From Bacteroidota bacterium (GTDB lineage: Bacteria > Bacteroidota > Bacteroidia > Chitinophagales > Chitinophagaceae), in NCBI GenBank assembly GCA_018267545.1, contig JAFDYG010000274.1, positions 1-38,835 on the forward strand: DNA of 38,835 nt. Direction: 5' to 3'. This document shows, piece by piece, positions 14,408 through 23,343 of this stretch. Position numbers and translations under genes: made by a program. Within the stretch, counting starts at the first letter, position 1. Each line of letters begins with the position of its first letter. The notes under the pieces were generated by a model. The model was not told where the DNA came from. It made no database searches and saw nothing but the letters and a program-made list of their open reading frames with translations.

Positions 14408-17209
14408 ATGAAAGAAAAGGACCGTATATGGCACCTAATGGCCCGCAAGCTCTCTGGTGAAGCTACGGAAGAGGAAATAAAGGAGCTGGAACAGTGGCAG
14501 CAGCAGCACCCCGAACTGACCTACTCGCTGCAAATGCTCTCCGATCTTTGGAAATCCCTACCCGATAATGACGAGTCCGAGGCCGACGCCGCCTTCAATC
14601 GCCACCTAACCCGAATGACACTCAAGGGATTATCCATCCCCGAATCCCCCACAGCCACGCCCCCCACAGCCGAAGCTGCCCAACCGACCCAAGCCCAGCC
14701 CGCCACCCAATCCGCCCTCGCCGCCGAATCGGCCCCCGCCGCCGCCCAACCGGTCCCCGCCGCCCCCTTCACACAATCCCCCCTCTTTCAACCCGAGTCA
14801 TCCCCCTTTCCTCAAAGCTTTTTCAGCAGCTTCAAGCACAACCTCGACCTCCTCGACAACTACCTCAAAATAACCTGGCGCAGCCTTCGCCGAAACAAAG
14901 CCTTCGCCGCCATCAATATCTCCGGCCTCGCCATCGGCCTGGCCAGCGCCATCGTCTTATTACTCTGGATCCGCAACGAACTAACCGCCGACCAGTTCCA
15001 CGAAAAGCGCGACCGCGTCTACCACGTCTACAGCCGCGCCCTCTTCGACGGACAAATCGAAGCGAATAACAAAACGCCCATGGTCATGGCGCCCGTCATA
15101 AAGGCAAACTACGGACGCCAGGTGGAAGAAGTCGTCCGGACCAACTGGGTCGGCGCCTTTATCTTCTCCATCGGCGACAAACACATCGCCCCACAGGGCC
15201 TGCTCACCGACTCCGGCTTCTTCAAATTATTCACCTTCCCCTTCCTCCAGGGAAACGCCGCCTCAGCCCTGACCGAACCGCACTCGGTCGTCATAACCGA
15301 AACCTTTGCAAAACGCCTCTTTGGCAAGACCGACGCAATCGGCGAATATATCCGCGTCGACAGCACCGCCGGCTTCAAAGTCACCGGCGTTCTCAAAGAC
15401 CTGCCCGCCAATACCCGTTTCAATTTCGACTACCTGATCCCGTGGTCCTATACCAAAGAAGTCGGCTGGGATATCACCAGCTGGGAGAAAAGCACCATCG
15501 TCACCTACCTCCTGCTACGCCCCGGCGTCTCGGAAACAGTCGGCAACATGAGCCTTCGCTCTCTCATCAGCTCACACGCCCCGACGACAAAAGCCGAAGT
15601 ATTCCTTCACCCCATGCGGAAGTGGAACCTGTACTCGAATTTTATAAATGGAGAAGCTACCGGCGGAGGAATCCACTTCGTCCGCATGCTCGCCCTCATC
15701 GCCGGTTTCATCCTGCTCATCGCCTGTATCAACTACATGAACCTCAGCACCGCCCGGAGCATCCGCCGGGCTCGTGAGGTAGGCATCCGCAAAGTAGTAG
15801 GAGCGGGGAAGGGCTCCCTCATCGGAAGATTCCTCGGCGAATCCCTGCTCATCGCCGGCATGGCCGGCATCCTCGGGCTTATCATCGTCATCATTGCCCT
15901 GCCCTGGTTCAATAAACTCATTTTCGGAAAGATCGCCATCCCCTACAACGACCCGATGTTCTGGCTTTCCGGCGCGGCATTCATCGTCTTCACCGGCCTC
16001 CTGGCAGGCAGCTATCCGGCCTTCTACCTTTCCGCCTTCCGGCCCATCAACATCCTCCGCGGTCACTTCAAGACCATCCATGCGCTGGTTACCCCGCGCC
16101 GCGTCCTGGTCGTCTTCCAGTTTACCTTTGCCATTACCTTCATCATCTGCACCATCGTCATCTACCGCGAAGTAAGCTATGCGCTCCACCGCAACATGGG
16201 CTACGACCGAAAGAACCTTGCCTTCGTTTACGTCAAGGGAGACATGCAAAAGAATTACGACCTCATCAAACGCGACCTGCTAAATACCGGCACGGTAACC
16301 GACATCACCCGCAGCAACTCGCCCATAACAGAAATATGGGATACCGACGACAGCTACCAGTGGCAAGGCAAAAACCCCGATCAGCACATCGACTTCGTGG
16401 AATACCGAACCGACCGGGGCTTTGCCAAAACGATGGGACTGCGCCTCGTCGCCGGCCGGGACATCGACATCCAGCAATATCCCACCGACTCCAGCGCCAT
16501 CATCCTGACAGAAATGGCCGTCCGCCAGATGGGTCTCAACGACCCCATCGGACAAGTCATCCGCAACAACGCCGGCACCTGGCACGTCGTCGGCGTAATA
16601 AAAGACTTCGTAACCGGCTCCTTCTTCAACCGCGTCCTGCCGATCGTCATACAAGGTCCCAACAGCTGGTTCGGCACCATCACGTTCAAGCTCAACTCCG
16701 ACAAAAAGACCTCCGACAATATCGCCAGACTCTCCTCGATCTTTCGGACCTATAACCCCAACTATCCCTTCGAATATTTCTTCGTAGACCAATACGACAT
16801 CGCCAAGCTCTCCGACGGCAAAAACTTCGGCACCCTCGCCGCGCTCTTTGCCGGCATGGCCATCTTCATCTCCTGTCTCGGTCTGTTCGGCCTCTCCGCC
16901 TATATGGCCGAATCCCGCCTCCGCGAAGTCGGCGTTCGCAAAGTCCTGGGCGCTTCCATCATGCGCCTGGCCACAATGCTCTCGAAAGACTTCCTCATCC
17001 TCGTGCTCATCGCCTTTATCATCGCCTCCCCCGTGGCCTGGTGGTTCATGACCCAATGGCTCGAAGGCATCCCCTACCACGTCGAGCTCTCCTGGTGGAT
17101 CTTCGCCCTCACCGGCCTGCTCTCCATGCTCATCGCCGCCGGAACCGTCGGCTTCCAGGCCATCCAGGCAGCCCTCACCAATCCCGTCAGAACCCTCCGA
17201 ACCGACTAG
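14408..17209 (+). CDS. MacB/FtsX-type ABC transporter permease with FecR-like N-terminal extension
   Basis: 933 residues. Residues 1-70 (MARKLSGEATEEEIKELEQW, ending near NRHLTRM) resemble the cytosolic N-domain of FecR-type anti-sigma proteins. An Ala/Pro/Gln/Thr-rich linker follows (about 78-135). Then comes a standard double permease: a first helix (about 169-187, ISGLAIGLASAIVLLLWI), a periplasmic MacB-core domain, an FtsX block of three helices (from FVRMLALIAGFILLIACINYMNL), a second periplasmic domain and a final FtsX block (LFGLSAYMAESRLREVGVRKVLGAS). No ATPase domain or gene is nearby, so it must borrow one or act as a mechanotransmission partner. The next permease, 143 bases on, is its paralogue without the extension. 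Confidence 0.92.
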   Translation: MKEKDRIWHLMARKLSGEATEEEIKELEQWQQQHPELTYSLQMLSDLWKSLPDNDESEADAAFNRHLTRMTLKGLSIPESPTATPPTAEAAQPTQAQPATQSALAAESAPAAAQPVPAAPFTQSPLFQPESSPFPQSFFSSFKHNLDLLDNYLKITWRSLRRNKAFAAINISGLAIGLASAIVLLLWIRNELTADQFHEKRDRVYHVYSRALFDGQIEANNKTPMVMAPVIKANYGRQVEEVVRTNWVGAFIFSIGDKHIAPQGLLTDSGFFKLFTFPFLQGNAASALTEPHSVVITETFAKRLFGKTDAIGEYIRVDSTAGFKVTGVLKDLPANTRFNFDYLIPWSYTKEVGWDITSWEKSTIVTYLLLRPGVSETVGNMSLRSLISSHAPTTKAEVFLHPMRKWNLYSNFINGEATGGGIHFVRMLALIAGFILLIACINYMNLSTARSIRRAREVGIRKVVGAGKGSLIGRFLGESLLIAGMAGILGLIIVIIALPWFNKLIFGKIAIPYNDPMFWLSGAAFIVFTGLLAGSYPAFYLSAFRPINILRGHFKTIHALVTPRRVLVVFQFTFAITFIICTIVIYREVSYALHRNMGYDRKNLAFVYVKGDMQKNYDLIKRDLLNTGTVTDITRSNSPITEIWDTDDSYQWQGKNPDQHIDFVEYRTDRGFAKTMGLRLVAGRDIDIQQYPTDSSAIILTEMAVRQMGLNDPIGQVIRNNAGTWHVVGVIKDFVTGSFFNRVLPIVIQGPNSWFGTITFKLNSDKKTSDNIARLSSIFRTYNPNYPFEYFFVDQYDIAKLSDGKNFGTLAALFAGMAIFISCLGLFGLSAYMAESRLREVGVRKVLGASIMRLATMLSKDFLILVLIAFIIASPVAWWFMTQWLEGIPYHVELSWWIFALTGLLSMLIAAGTVGFQAIQAALTNPVRTLRTD

Positions 17210-17352
17210 TCGCCCACCACCAACCCATCCCCGCGGCCCGACCCCGTACACTACCTGTCTCGAACCCGAACACCCAACCCCCCAAATAAAAATCCAACCA
17301 CCTGCCCCACAGTACCTTATAAACTTGGCACTCAATTGGCACCCCACCTACC

Positions 17353-19737
17353 ATGTTCCAGAACTACCTGAAAATCGCCATACGCAACCTCCTGCGGAAC
17401 AAAAGCTTTTCCGCCATCAATATTTCCGGCCTCGCCATCGGCATGGCCAGCGCCCTCCTCATCCTCCTCTGGATCCAAAACGAGCTCTCCTACGACCGAA
17501 CCTATCCCAAGACCGATCGCCTCTATATCATGTACAACCGGGACAAGTTCGAAGGGAAACTCTGGGCCTGGAACAACACCCCCTCTCCGCTCGCCACCAC
17601 CCTCAAAAACGACTACGCCGCCGTAGAAGACGTGGCCCGCTACTTCAACGTCACCTTCCTGACCTCCGTCGGCGAAACCCGCATCAACTCCCGCGGCGCC
17701 TTCTGCGATAGCAGCTTCCTGAGACTCTTCCAATTCCCCATGCTCGCAGGCAACGCCGACCAGGCCCTCGCAGGACCCAAGGGGATCGTCCTCACCGAAC
17801 CAATGGCAAAAAAGCTCTTCGGAGCACAGGACGCCATGGGCAAGACTGTTCGCATCGACAGCAACGCCGACTTTACCGTCACCGGCATCCTCAAAGACCT
17901 TCCCCCCAATACCTCTTTTAGTTTCGACTACCTCGTGCCCTTTTCCTTTGCCGTCAGTATCGGCTGGGAAAAAGACCAAAGCAACTGGGGAAACAACCAC
18001 CTCTATACCTACGTCCTGCTAAAACCCAACGCCTCACAGGCCGCCTTCGACCAACAGGTAAAACGAATCACCATCGACCACAGCAAAGGAAACGAAACGA
18101 CCGAAGTCTTTACCCAGCCCATGTCCCGTAATCACCTCTACGCGACATCCGACAACGGCAAGCTCGTCGGAGGCCGAATCAAAACCGTCCGCCTCTTTGG
18201 CGTCATCGCCGGCTTCATCCTCCTGATCGCCTGTATCAATTTCATGAACCTCAGCACCGCCCGCAGCGAGAAACGAGCCCGAGAAGTAGGCGTTCGTAAG
18301 GTCGTCGGTGCATATCGCGGTTTCCTCATCGCGCAGTTCATCGGCGAAAGCATACTCATTGCCGGCCTGGCCTTCATCTTCGCCATCGCACTGGCATCCC
18401 TTACCCTCGAAAGTTTCAACCTGCTCGTCGGCAAACACCTGGCCATCGACTATAGCAATCCCACCCTCTGGATTTTTGCGCTTGGCTTTATCCTCTTCAC
18501 CGGACTCCTGGCCGGCAGCTATCCCGCGTTCTATCTGTCTTCGTTCCAACCCGTCAAAGTCCTCAAAGGCACTTTCAAAAAGGTCGACGCCCTCGTCTCC
18601 ACCCGCAAAGTGCTCGTCGTGCTGCAATTCACCTTCGCCATCATCCTCATCATCAGTACCCTCATTATCCAGCAGCAGATCCAATACGCACAGGACCGCG
18701 ACGCAGGTTACGACCGCCACAACCTCGTCTATACCTTCACACAGGGAGACGCCACAAAAAATTACGAGCTTATCAAAAGTGAGCTCCTGCGCAGCGGCGC
18801 AGCCATAGCCGTCACCAAAACCTCCGGCCCCATCACCCAGCACTGGAGCGACGGCTGGGGCTATGACTGGCCCGGCAGCACCGAAGCAGATAAAAAGACG
18901 GACTTCATCGCCTTTGGCGAAGACGCAGGCTTTGTAAAGACAATGGGAGCTAAGCTCATAGGAGGCCGCGACGTCGATATTTATAAATATCCCACCGACA
19001 GCACCGCCGTCCTGCTCAACGAAGCCGCCGTAAAAGCAATGCACATAAAAAATCCGATTGGCATGACCTTCGGACGTGGAGACCGGGACAAATACCGCGA
19101 AGACTGGCACGTCGTCGGCGTAATAAAAGATTTTATCCTGGAATCTCCCTATGCAGAACACATCGCCCCGATGATCATCGCAGGACCCAAATACTTCTGC
19201 CAGGTCATCCACTTCAAGCTCAATCCCGCCAACTCCATCTCGACCAATATCGCAAAAGCGGAAAAAATCTTTAAACAATACAACCCGAAATATCCCTTCG
19301 AAGCCATCTTTACCGATGAAGCCTACGCCCGTAAATTTAAGGAAGAACAACAGGTAGGAACTCTCTCCGCCCTCTTCGCCGGCCTCACCATCTTTATCTC
19401 CTGCCTCGGCCTGTTCGCCCTCGCGGCCTATATGGCGGAAAATAGACTCCGGGAAATCGGCGTCCGCAAAGTGCTCGGCGCCAGCGTCACCAGCATCACC
19501 ACCCTGCTGGCCAAAGACTTTGTCTGGCTCGTCGGCATCTCCTTCGTCATCGCAGCGCCCATCGCCTGGTACGCCATGGAAAAATGGCTCGACGGCTATG
19601 GCTACCGCATCTCGATCGGCTGGAGCGTCTTTGCCCTGTCCGGCATCCTTGCCATGATAATCGCCGTCGCGACAGTCAGCTACCAGGCAATTCGAGCGGC
19701 TCTATCCAATCCGGTCAAGAGCCTCCGTTCTGAATAG
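17353..19737 (+). CDS. MacB/FtsX-type ABC transporter permease
   Basis: 794 residues. It begins directly with the permease (MFQNYLKIAIRNLLRNKSFS), followed by a first helix, a MacB core domain, an FtsX block (IAGFILLIACINFMNLSTAR..EVGVRKVVGA), a second core domain and a second FtsX block (AAYMAENRLREIGVRKVLGASV). It ends NPVKSLRSE, as is standard. It is closely related along its length to the preceding permease but lacks that protein's 145-residue N-terminal extension, so a tandem duplication is likely. Substrate unknown; related proteins export peptides or lipoproteins or work in tripartite efflux. Its stop lies one base from the stop of the convergent oxygenase gene. Confidence 0.93.
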   Translation: MFQNYLKIAIRNLLRNKSFSAINISGLAIGMASALLILLWIQNELSYDRTYPKTDRLYIMYNRDKFEGKLWAWNNTPSPLATTLKNDYAAVEDVARYFNVTFLTSVGETRINSRGAFCDSSFLRLFQFPMLAGNADQALAGPKGIVLTEPMAKKLFGAQDAMGKTVRIDSNADFTVTGILKDLPPNTSFSFDYLVPFSFAVSIGWEKDQSNWGNNHLYTYVLLKPNASQAAFDQQVKRITIDHSKGNETTEVFTQPMSRNHLYATSDNGKLVGGRIKTVRLFGVIAGFILLIACINFMNLSTARSEKRAREVGVRKVVGAYRGFLIAQFIGESILIAGLAFIFAIALASLTLESFNLLVGKHLAIDYSNPTLWIFALGFILFTGLLAGSYPAFYLSSFQPVKVLKGTFKKVDALVSTRKVLVVLQFTFAIILIISTLIIQQQIQYAQDRDAGYDRHNLVYTFTQGDATKNYELIKSELLRSGAAIAVTKTSGPITQHWSDGWGYDWPGSTEADKKTDFIAFGEDAGFVKTMGAKLIGGRDVDIYKYPTDSTAVLLNEAAVKAMHIKNPIGMTFGRGDRDKYREDWHVVGVIKDFILESPYAEHIAPMIIAGPKYFCQVIHFKLNPANSISTNIAKAEKIFKQYNPKYPFEAIFTDEAYARKFKEEQQVGTLSALFAGLTIFISCLGLFALAAYMAENRLREIGVRKVLGASVTSITTLLAKDFVWLVGISFVIAAPIAWYAMEKWLDGYGYRISIGWSVFALSGILAMIIAVATVSYQAIRAALSNPVKSLRSE

Positions 19738-19738
19738 C

Positions 19739-20434
19739 TTAACTCTCAGCATCATGAAAAATGATTCCCAGTGTATGCCGGGCCCCGCTGCGCACGGGGC
19801 TCACCCCATGCTTCATATTCACCCGGTACCACCCCCTGCTCCCCTTCACCGGCCTGAAATTGGTCGTAAACACCAACATATCCCCCCGCCTTGGCTTCAC
19901 CACATTGGCCTTCGACTGCGCCCTCGGCACCTGCTCCGTCAGCACAAACTCCCCGCCGCTATAGCCCTCATCTAAAAACAATACCACCTGCATTGGAAAA
20001 TAAACCTCCCCATACAAATCCTGGTGCAACGTATTGAACCCTCCCTCCCCATACTTCAAAATAAGCACCGTCGGCTTCGTCTGCCCCGCATTCTCGCACC
20101 GTCTCTTCATCTCGGCATGCGTCGCCGGATACCGCACCTCCATCGCCAGTGCCTCCATCCACCGATTCGCCACCGGAGCCAGCTTAGCATACACCGCCTC
20201 CCGCACCTCCTCAATCCACCCCGGCAATGGATATCCAAAATACTTATACTCACCAAGACCAAACCGGTACCGCTCCATATTGATCGTCTTTCTATACAAC
20301 CCTTCATCCGTATATCGCCCGATCATTTCCTCACACTCTTCTGCCGTCAACACCTTCTCCACCACCGCATATCCATCACGGTGCAAACCCTCGGCCACCA
20401 ACGCCCAATCCTTTCCTTCCAATCTGTGTTTCAT
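19739..20434 (-). CDS. 2OG-Fe(II) dioxygenase, prolyl-hydroxylase-like
   Basis: 231 residues. The iron facial triad is visible as HxD at 137-139 (LHQDLYGE) and distal His209 (MKHGVSPV), with Arg219 (GARHTLGIIFHD) placed to bind the 2-oxoglutarate carboxylate. Preceding segments (LILKYGEGGFNTLHQD, GGEFVLTEQVPRAQSKANVVKPRRGDMLVF) follow the double-stranded beta-helix order of P4H-like enzymes. It starts 5 bases after the Ada-like gene stops, so the two are one operon. That context suggests a role in alkylation damage, as with AlkB, but the sequence lacks the AlkB RxNxTFR signature. The substrate is therefore open. Confidence 0.85.
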   Translation of the reverse strand: MKHRLEGKDWALVAEGLHRDGYAVVEKVLTAEECEEMIGRYTDEGLYRKTINMERYRFGLGEYKYFGYPLPGWIEEVREAVYAKLAPVANRWMEALAMEVRYPATHAEMKRRCENAGQTKPTVLILKYGEGGFNTLHQDLYGEVYFPMQVVLFLDEGYSGGEFVLTEQVPRAQSKANVVKPRRGDMLVFTTNFRPVKGSRGWYRVNMKHGVSPVRSGARHTLGIIFHDAES

Positions 20435-20439
20435 GACTA

Positions 20440-21300
20440 TTAGTTTTCACTGGTTGCATATACCCGCGTAGCCTCCCAGCCGATCATCGCATTCTTTCTT
20501 GTGCTGCCCCAGTGATACTGCCCTATCTGTCCATCCGACTTGATCACCCGGTGACAAGGGATAAGAAAGGCAACCGGATTGCTCCCCACCGCCGTTCCCA
20601 CCGCCCGTGACGCCTGTGGGTTTTGCAGCTTGCCCGCAAGCCCTCCATACGTCGTCAGCTCACCCATCGGCACCTTCAACAACGTCTCCCATACCTTGAT
20701 CTGAAACTCCGTGCCCTTCAGATGCAGCTTGATCTCTCCCGGTCTTTCCCAATCGCGGGTAAAAATCGACAATGCTTTGCCCTGCACCTCATCCGCCCTG
20801 GACTGGAACTTGGCGTTTGGAAACATCGCCTTCAGCTCCTTCATCGCAGCGTCCTTGCCTTCATCCGCAAACGCCAGATAACAAATCCCCTTATGCGTCG
20901 ATGCGACCAGCAATTGCCCAAAGGGGCTCTCCGCAAACTTGTAATTGATGCTCAGTTCCTCGCCGCCATTCTTATACTCACCCGGCGTCATCCCCTCGAT
21001 CTTGATAAACAAATCGTGCAGCCGGCCCGTTCCCGACAAACCCGACTCGAACGCCGCATCGAACAGTGTCGCCCCCGACTCCTTTTTCAATACTTCTTTC
21101 GCGTGCTCGAGCGTCAGATACTGCAAAAACTGCTTGGGTGTAACCCCGGCCCACTCCTTGAACATCCGCTGGAAATGGAATGGACTCAAATGAACATGCT
21201 CCGCTACCTCATCCAGTGAAGGCTGCTGCTTGAAATTTTCTTTATAATACGCGATCGCATCCGCTATCCGATTATAGTTTATCTCCTGTTGCGTTGACAT
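20440..21300 (-). CDS. AraC-type HTH / methylated-DNA-protein-cysteine methyltransferase fusion (Ada-like)
   Basis: 286 residues from the ATG at 21300. Residues 10-110 form an AraC double HTH (LDEVAEHVHLSPFHFQRMFKEWAGVTPKQFL...). Residues 115-280 form the Ada/OGT methyltransferase domain with the acceptor Cys249 in IPCHRV and the helix SRAVGTAVGSNPVAF. This removes O6-alkyl groups from guanine in a suicide reaction. The N-terminal zinc-cysteine domain of classical Ada, which senses phosphotriesters, is absent, so how the regulator half is switched is unclear. It is co-transcribed with the oxygenase downstream. A longer in-frame start at 21402 gives an unconvincing basic prefix and is rejected. 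Confidence 0.93.
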   Translation of the reverse strand: MSTQQEINYNRIADAIAYYKENFKQQPSLDEVAEHVHLSPFHFQRMFKEWAGVTPKQFLQYLTLEHAKEVLKKESGATLFDAAFESGLSGTGRLHDLFIKIEGMTPGEYKNGGEELSINYKFAESPFGQLLVASTHKGICYLAFADEGKDAAMKELKAMFPNAKFQSRADEVQGKALSIFTRDWERPGEIKLHLKGTEFQIKVWETLLKVPMGELTTYGGLAGKLQNPQASRAVGTAVGSNPVAFLIPCHRVIKSDGQIGQYHWGSTRKNAMIGWEATRVYATSEN

Positions 21301-21507
21301 AATAATTTTCTTTTGTAGGACAAAATTACCATCCGTCCCCCGCCCCTGAAACCCGTTTATTGCTGTCCTTTCACAACATCTCCTCCTATTGATAATCAGC
21401 AAATTACCAAAATCTTAATATCTCGTGCGAAAGTTCAACCCCCAAACCACCCCCATTCCTATGACATTCAGTAGCTTTCCATAGCAGACCATTAAATCTA
21501 CCGGCGG

Positions 21508-22392
21508 ATGAATGACTTCTTTTCCAAACTGGAAAACTTTCTATTTGACATACTAGGATTGATCCTGCCCGGCGCCATCTTCCTATTGATCCTTTTATCG
21601 CCCATCCTGTTTATCGACATGACCAATGTCCCGGATAGTATCGCCGCATCATCGATACTCCTATCCGCCCTAAAAACCATCTCCAATATACTAAAAGACT
21701 ATTGGAGCCATTACCCAAAATCAGCAGTGACCATTGCCACCATCCTGGCCTACTTGATGGGGCACGCCGTAAAAGTGTTCTCGCGAATCAAATATGAATT
21801 CCTGACCGCCTTCTTCGACGAAACCCTGAACAAAGCGGTCCTCCGCCTTTATAACAAAGGGAAGAACCGGCTATTCCCTGCCAAGACCCCGCCCTCCAAA
21901 ACCTACCTGCGGCTCAAAGCCCTCTTCAAACCGGTTAAAATATTTATCGGCCACCTTTTCACCTTCAGCGCTCCCGACTATTTTCCCAACGACGAGACGC
22001 TGCGGCAAAAATGCCTGGACCAATTCAAGACGAAACTATCCGTCGACTTCCCGGCGGATGATCGATCCCTCAACAAAATCTCCGGCGTCATCGCCAGCCA
22101 GGAAAGCGTAAAGACCCTGGGCCCCTTCTTCCTGGCAAAATATAACCTCTATCGTTCCCTTTCCCTGATCTTTCTCTTCACCATAGTCTATTATATTTAC
22201 TTCTTTAAAGTAGCCGCAGCCTATATCACCCCCGCATCCCATGAAATCTCCTGCCTTATCTTCATTTCCCCCGTCATCCTATGGTTTACGTTTCACGTCA
22301 AGTATAAAAGATACTGGACCCTCTATGGAGACGAAAGGATCATGTCGCTATTTTATTTCTTGAATAAGAAAACACTAAATGAAGGCCGATAA
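21508..22392 (+). CDS. Four-helix membrane protein of unknown function
   Basis: 294 residues. Predicted helices are at about 12-36 (LFDILGLILPGAIFLLILLSPILFI), 72-90 (AVTIATILAYLMGHAVKVF), 217-235 and 247-264. A soluble, basic loop of about 125 residues separates the two hairpins and includes PDYFPNDETLRQKCLDQFKTKL. No domain is recognised. Its last 14 bases overlap the start of a DEDDh exonuclease gene, so the two are translationally coupled and probably work together, perhaps with the nuclease held at the membrane. That functional link is inferred from the overlap alone. Confidence 0.75.
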   Translation: MNDFFSKLENFLFDILGLILPGAIFLLILLSPILFIDMTNVPDSIAASSILLSALKTISNILKDYWSHYPKSAVTIATILAYLMGHAVKVFSRIKYEFLTAFFDETLNKAVLRLYNKGKNRLFPAKTPPSKTYLRLKALFKPVKIFIGHLFTFSAPDYFPNDETLRQKCLDQFKTKLSVDFPADDRSLNKISGVIASQESVKTLGPFFLAKYNLYRSLSLIFLFTIVYYIYFFKVAAAYITPASHEISCLIFISPVILWFTFHVKYKRYWTLYGDERIMSLFYFLNKKTLNEGR

Positions 22393-23008
22393 AATTCTTT
22401 TCATTGACACCGAAACCGGGGGCACCGACCCTGCAAGCCACAGCTTGCTCTCCCTGGCCCTCGTCGTCTGGAAAGAAATGGAAATCCTGGCCTCCCTCGA
22501 AATTCTGATCAACGACGGCCAGCTCAACGTCACCGAAAAAGCCCTCGAAATAAACGGCATCGACCTCGACAATCACAGGAAAAAAGCCCTGCCCCCTGCC
22601 ACCGCCATCAAAAAGCTGGACAGATTTCTAAACACCCACTTTCAAAAAGAAGAAAAGATCACCCTCGGCGGCCACAACATCACCTTCGACGTCAACTTCC
22701 TAAACACCTTCCTTACCCGAAACGGCTACAGCTTCGGTTCAAGATTTTCCCATCGCTACGTCGACACCTCTTCCATCCTCTTCTACCTCTATCTTACAAA
22801 AAAGCTAAAACGAAAGCTCACCGCCTCACAGGACGCCTTCGACTACTTCGGCATCGCCGTCGATGGCCGCCACACCGCACTCGGCGACGCAATAGCCACC
22901 GCACAGCTATTCACCAACCTCGTCCGCCTGCGCTACCGCGCTTCAAAGCACAAGCCCTCTTCCAATGACATGCCCGAACTCTTCTCCCCCCAGAACGACA
23001 TGATTTAA
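22379..23008 (+). CDS. DEDDh 3'-5' exonuclease (DnaQ-like)
   Basis: 209 residues. Exo I motif FIDTETGGTD supplies Asp10 and Glu12. Exo II GHNITFDVNFL supplies Asp104. Exo III HTALGDAIATAQLF supplies His165 and Asp170. All five catalytic residues of the DEDDh class are therefore present, and the enzyme should remove nucleotides from DNA or RNA 3' ends using two metal ions. There is no polymerase, UvrC-like or helicase fusion. It is expressed by coupling from the overlapping membrane-protein gene, an unusual partner for a housekeeping proofreading subunit. Confidence 0.92.
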   Translation: MKADKILFIDTETGGTDPASHSLLSLALVVWKEMEILASLEILINDGQLNVTEKALEINGIDLDNHRKKALPPATAIKKLDRFLNTHFQKEEKITLGGHNITFDVNFLNTFLTRNGYSFGSRFSHRYVDTSSILFYLYLTKKLKRKLTASQDAFDYFGIAVDGRHTALGDAIATAQLFTNLVRLRYRASKHKPSSNDMPELFSPQNDMI

Positions 23009-23050
23009 AGGCGCCGGGCACGGCAATTGCATTTCATACCTTTAAAAATC

Positions 23051-23230
23051 ATGTCCGGCTTACAAAAACTGTTATTCGGCCTGTTGGTATTATCACTCTC
23101 CGTCGGCTTTTCGGGATGCGCAGTTGTTGGTGGCATATTCAAAGCAGGAGTGTGGGTGGGCGTATTGGCCGTAGTGCTCGTTATAGGATTAATCTTATTT
23201 TTAGTATCCAAAGCCTCAGGGAAGAAATAA
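23051..23230 (+). CDS. Small membrane lipoprotein
   Basis: 59 residues from the ATG at 23051. A lipoprotein signal ends in the lipobox FSGC (Cys22), followed by AVVGGIFKAGVWVGVLAVVLVIGLILFLV, a single transmembrane helix, and a basic tail (SKASGKK). The lipid anchor plus a helix so close together is odd: it would place the protein as a hairpin at the inner membrane. Very similar short proteins are, to my knowledge, common in Bacteroidota and have no established function. It is a monocistronic-looking gene between the exonuclease and the acyltransferase. Confidence 0.75.
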   Translation: MSGLQKLLFGLLVLSLSVGFSGCAVVGGIFKAGVWVGVLAVVLVIGLILFLVSKASGKK

Positions 23231-23306
23231 GCTTATTACACAAGTCAAAACACCATCGAGGTCAAAGGACAATGCTTTTTTCTTACCTGGAGGCCCGGAG
23301 GCCCAA

Positions 23307-23327
23307 AATTCCCTATCTTAGGGAATT
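23307..23327 (+). promoter_or_regulatory. Inverted repeat upstream of the acyltransferase
   Basis: AATTCCCTA and TAGGGAATT are perfect 9-bp arms around a 3-base centre (TCT), ending 16 bases before the acyltransferase start. A direct repeat GGAGGCCC-GGAGGCCC precedes it. It could be a regulator binding site or an RNA hairpin near the ribosome site. There is no T tract, so it is not a typical terminator. Confidence 0.5.
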
Positions 23328-23343
23328 AGCAGAGAAAAGCACT

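Noticed and set aside
16280-19350. Long open frames on the minus strand inside the two permease genes (for example 16280-17347 and 18034-19350)
   Set aside because: They are mirror frames of GC-rich coding DNA with Gly/Asp/Glu/Val-rich, motif-free translations; the plus-strand permeases fully explain the region.
21301-21402. A longer N-terminus for the Ada-like protein (start at 21402)
   Set aside because: The added residues are basic and unordered, and the family start at MSTQQEINYN is at 21300. The two cysteines in the prefix do not form the Ada zinc motif.
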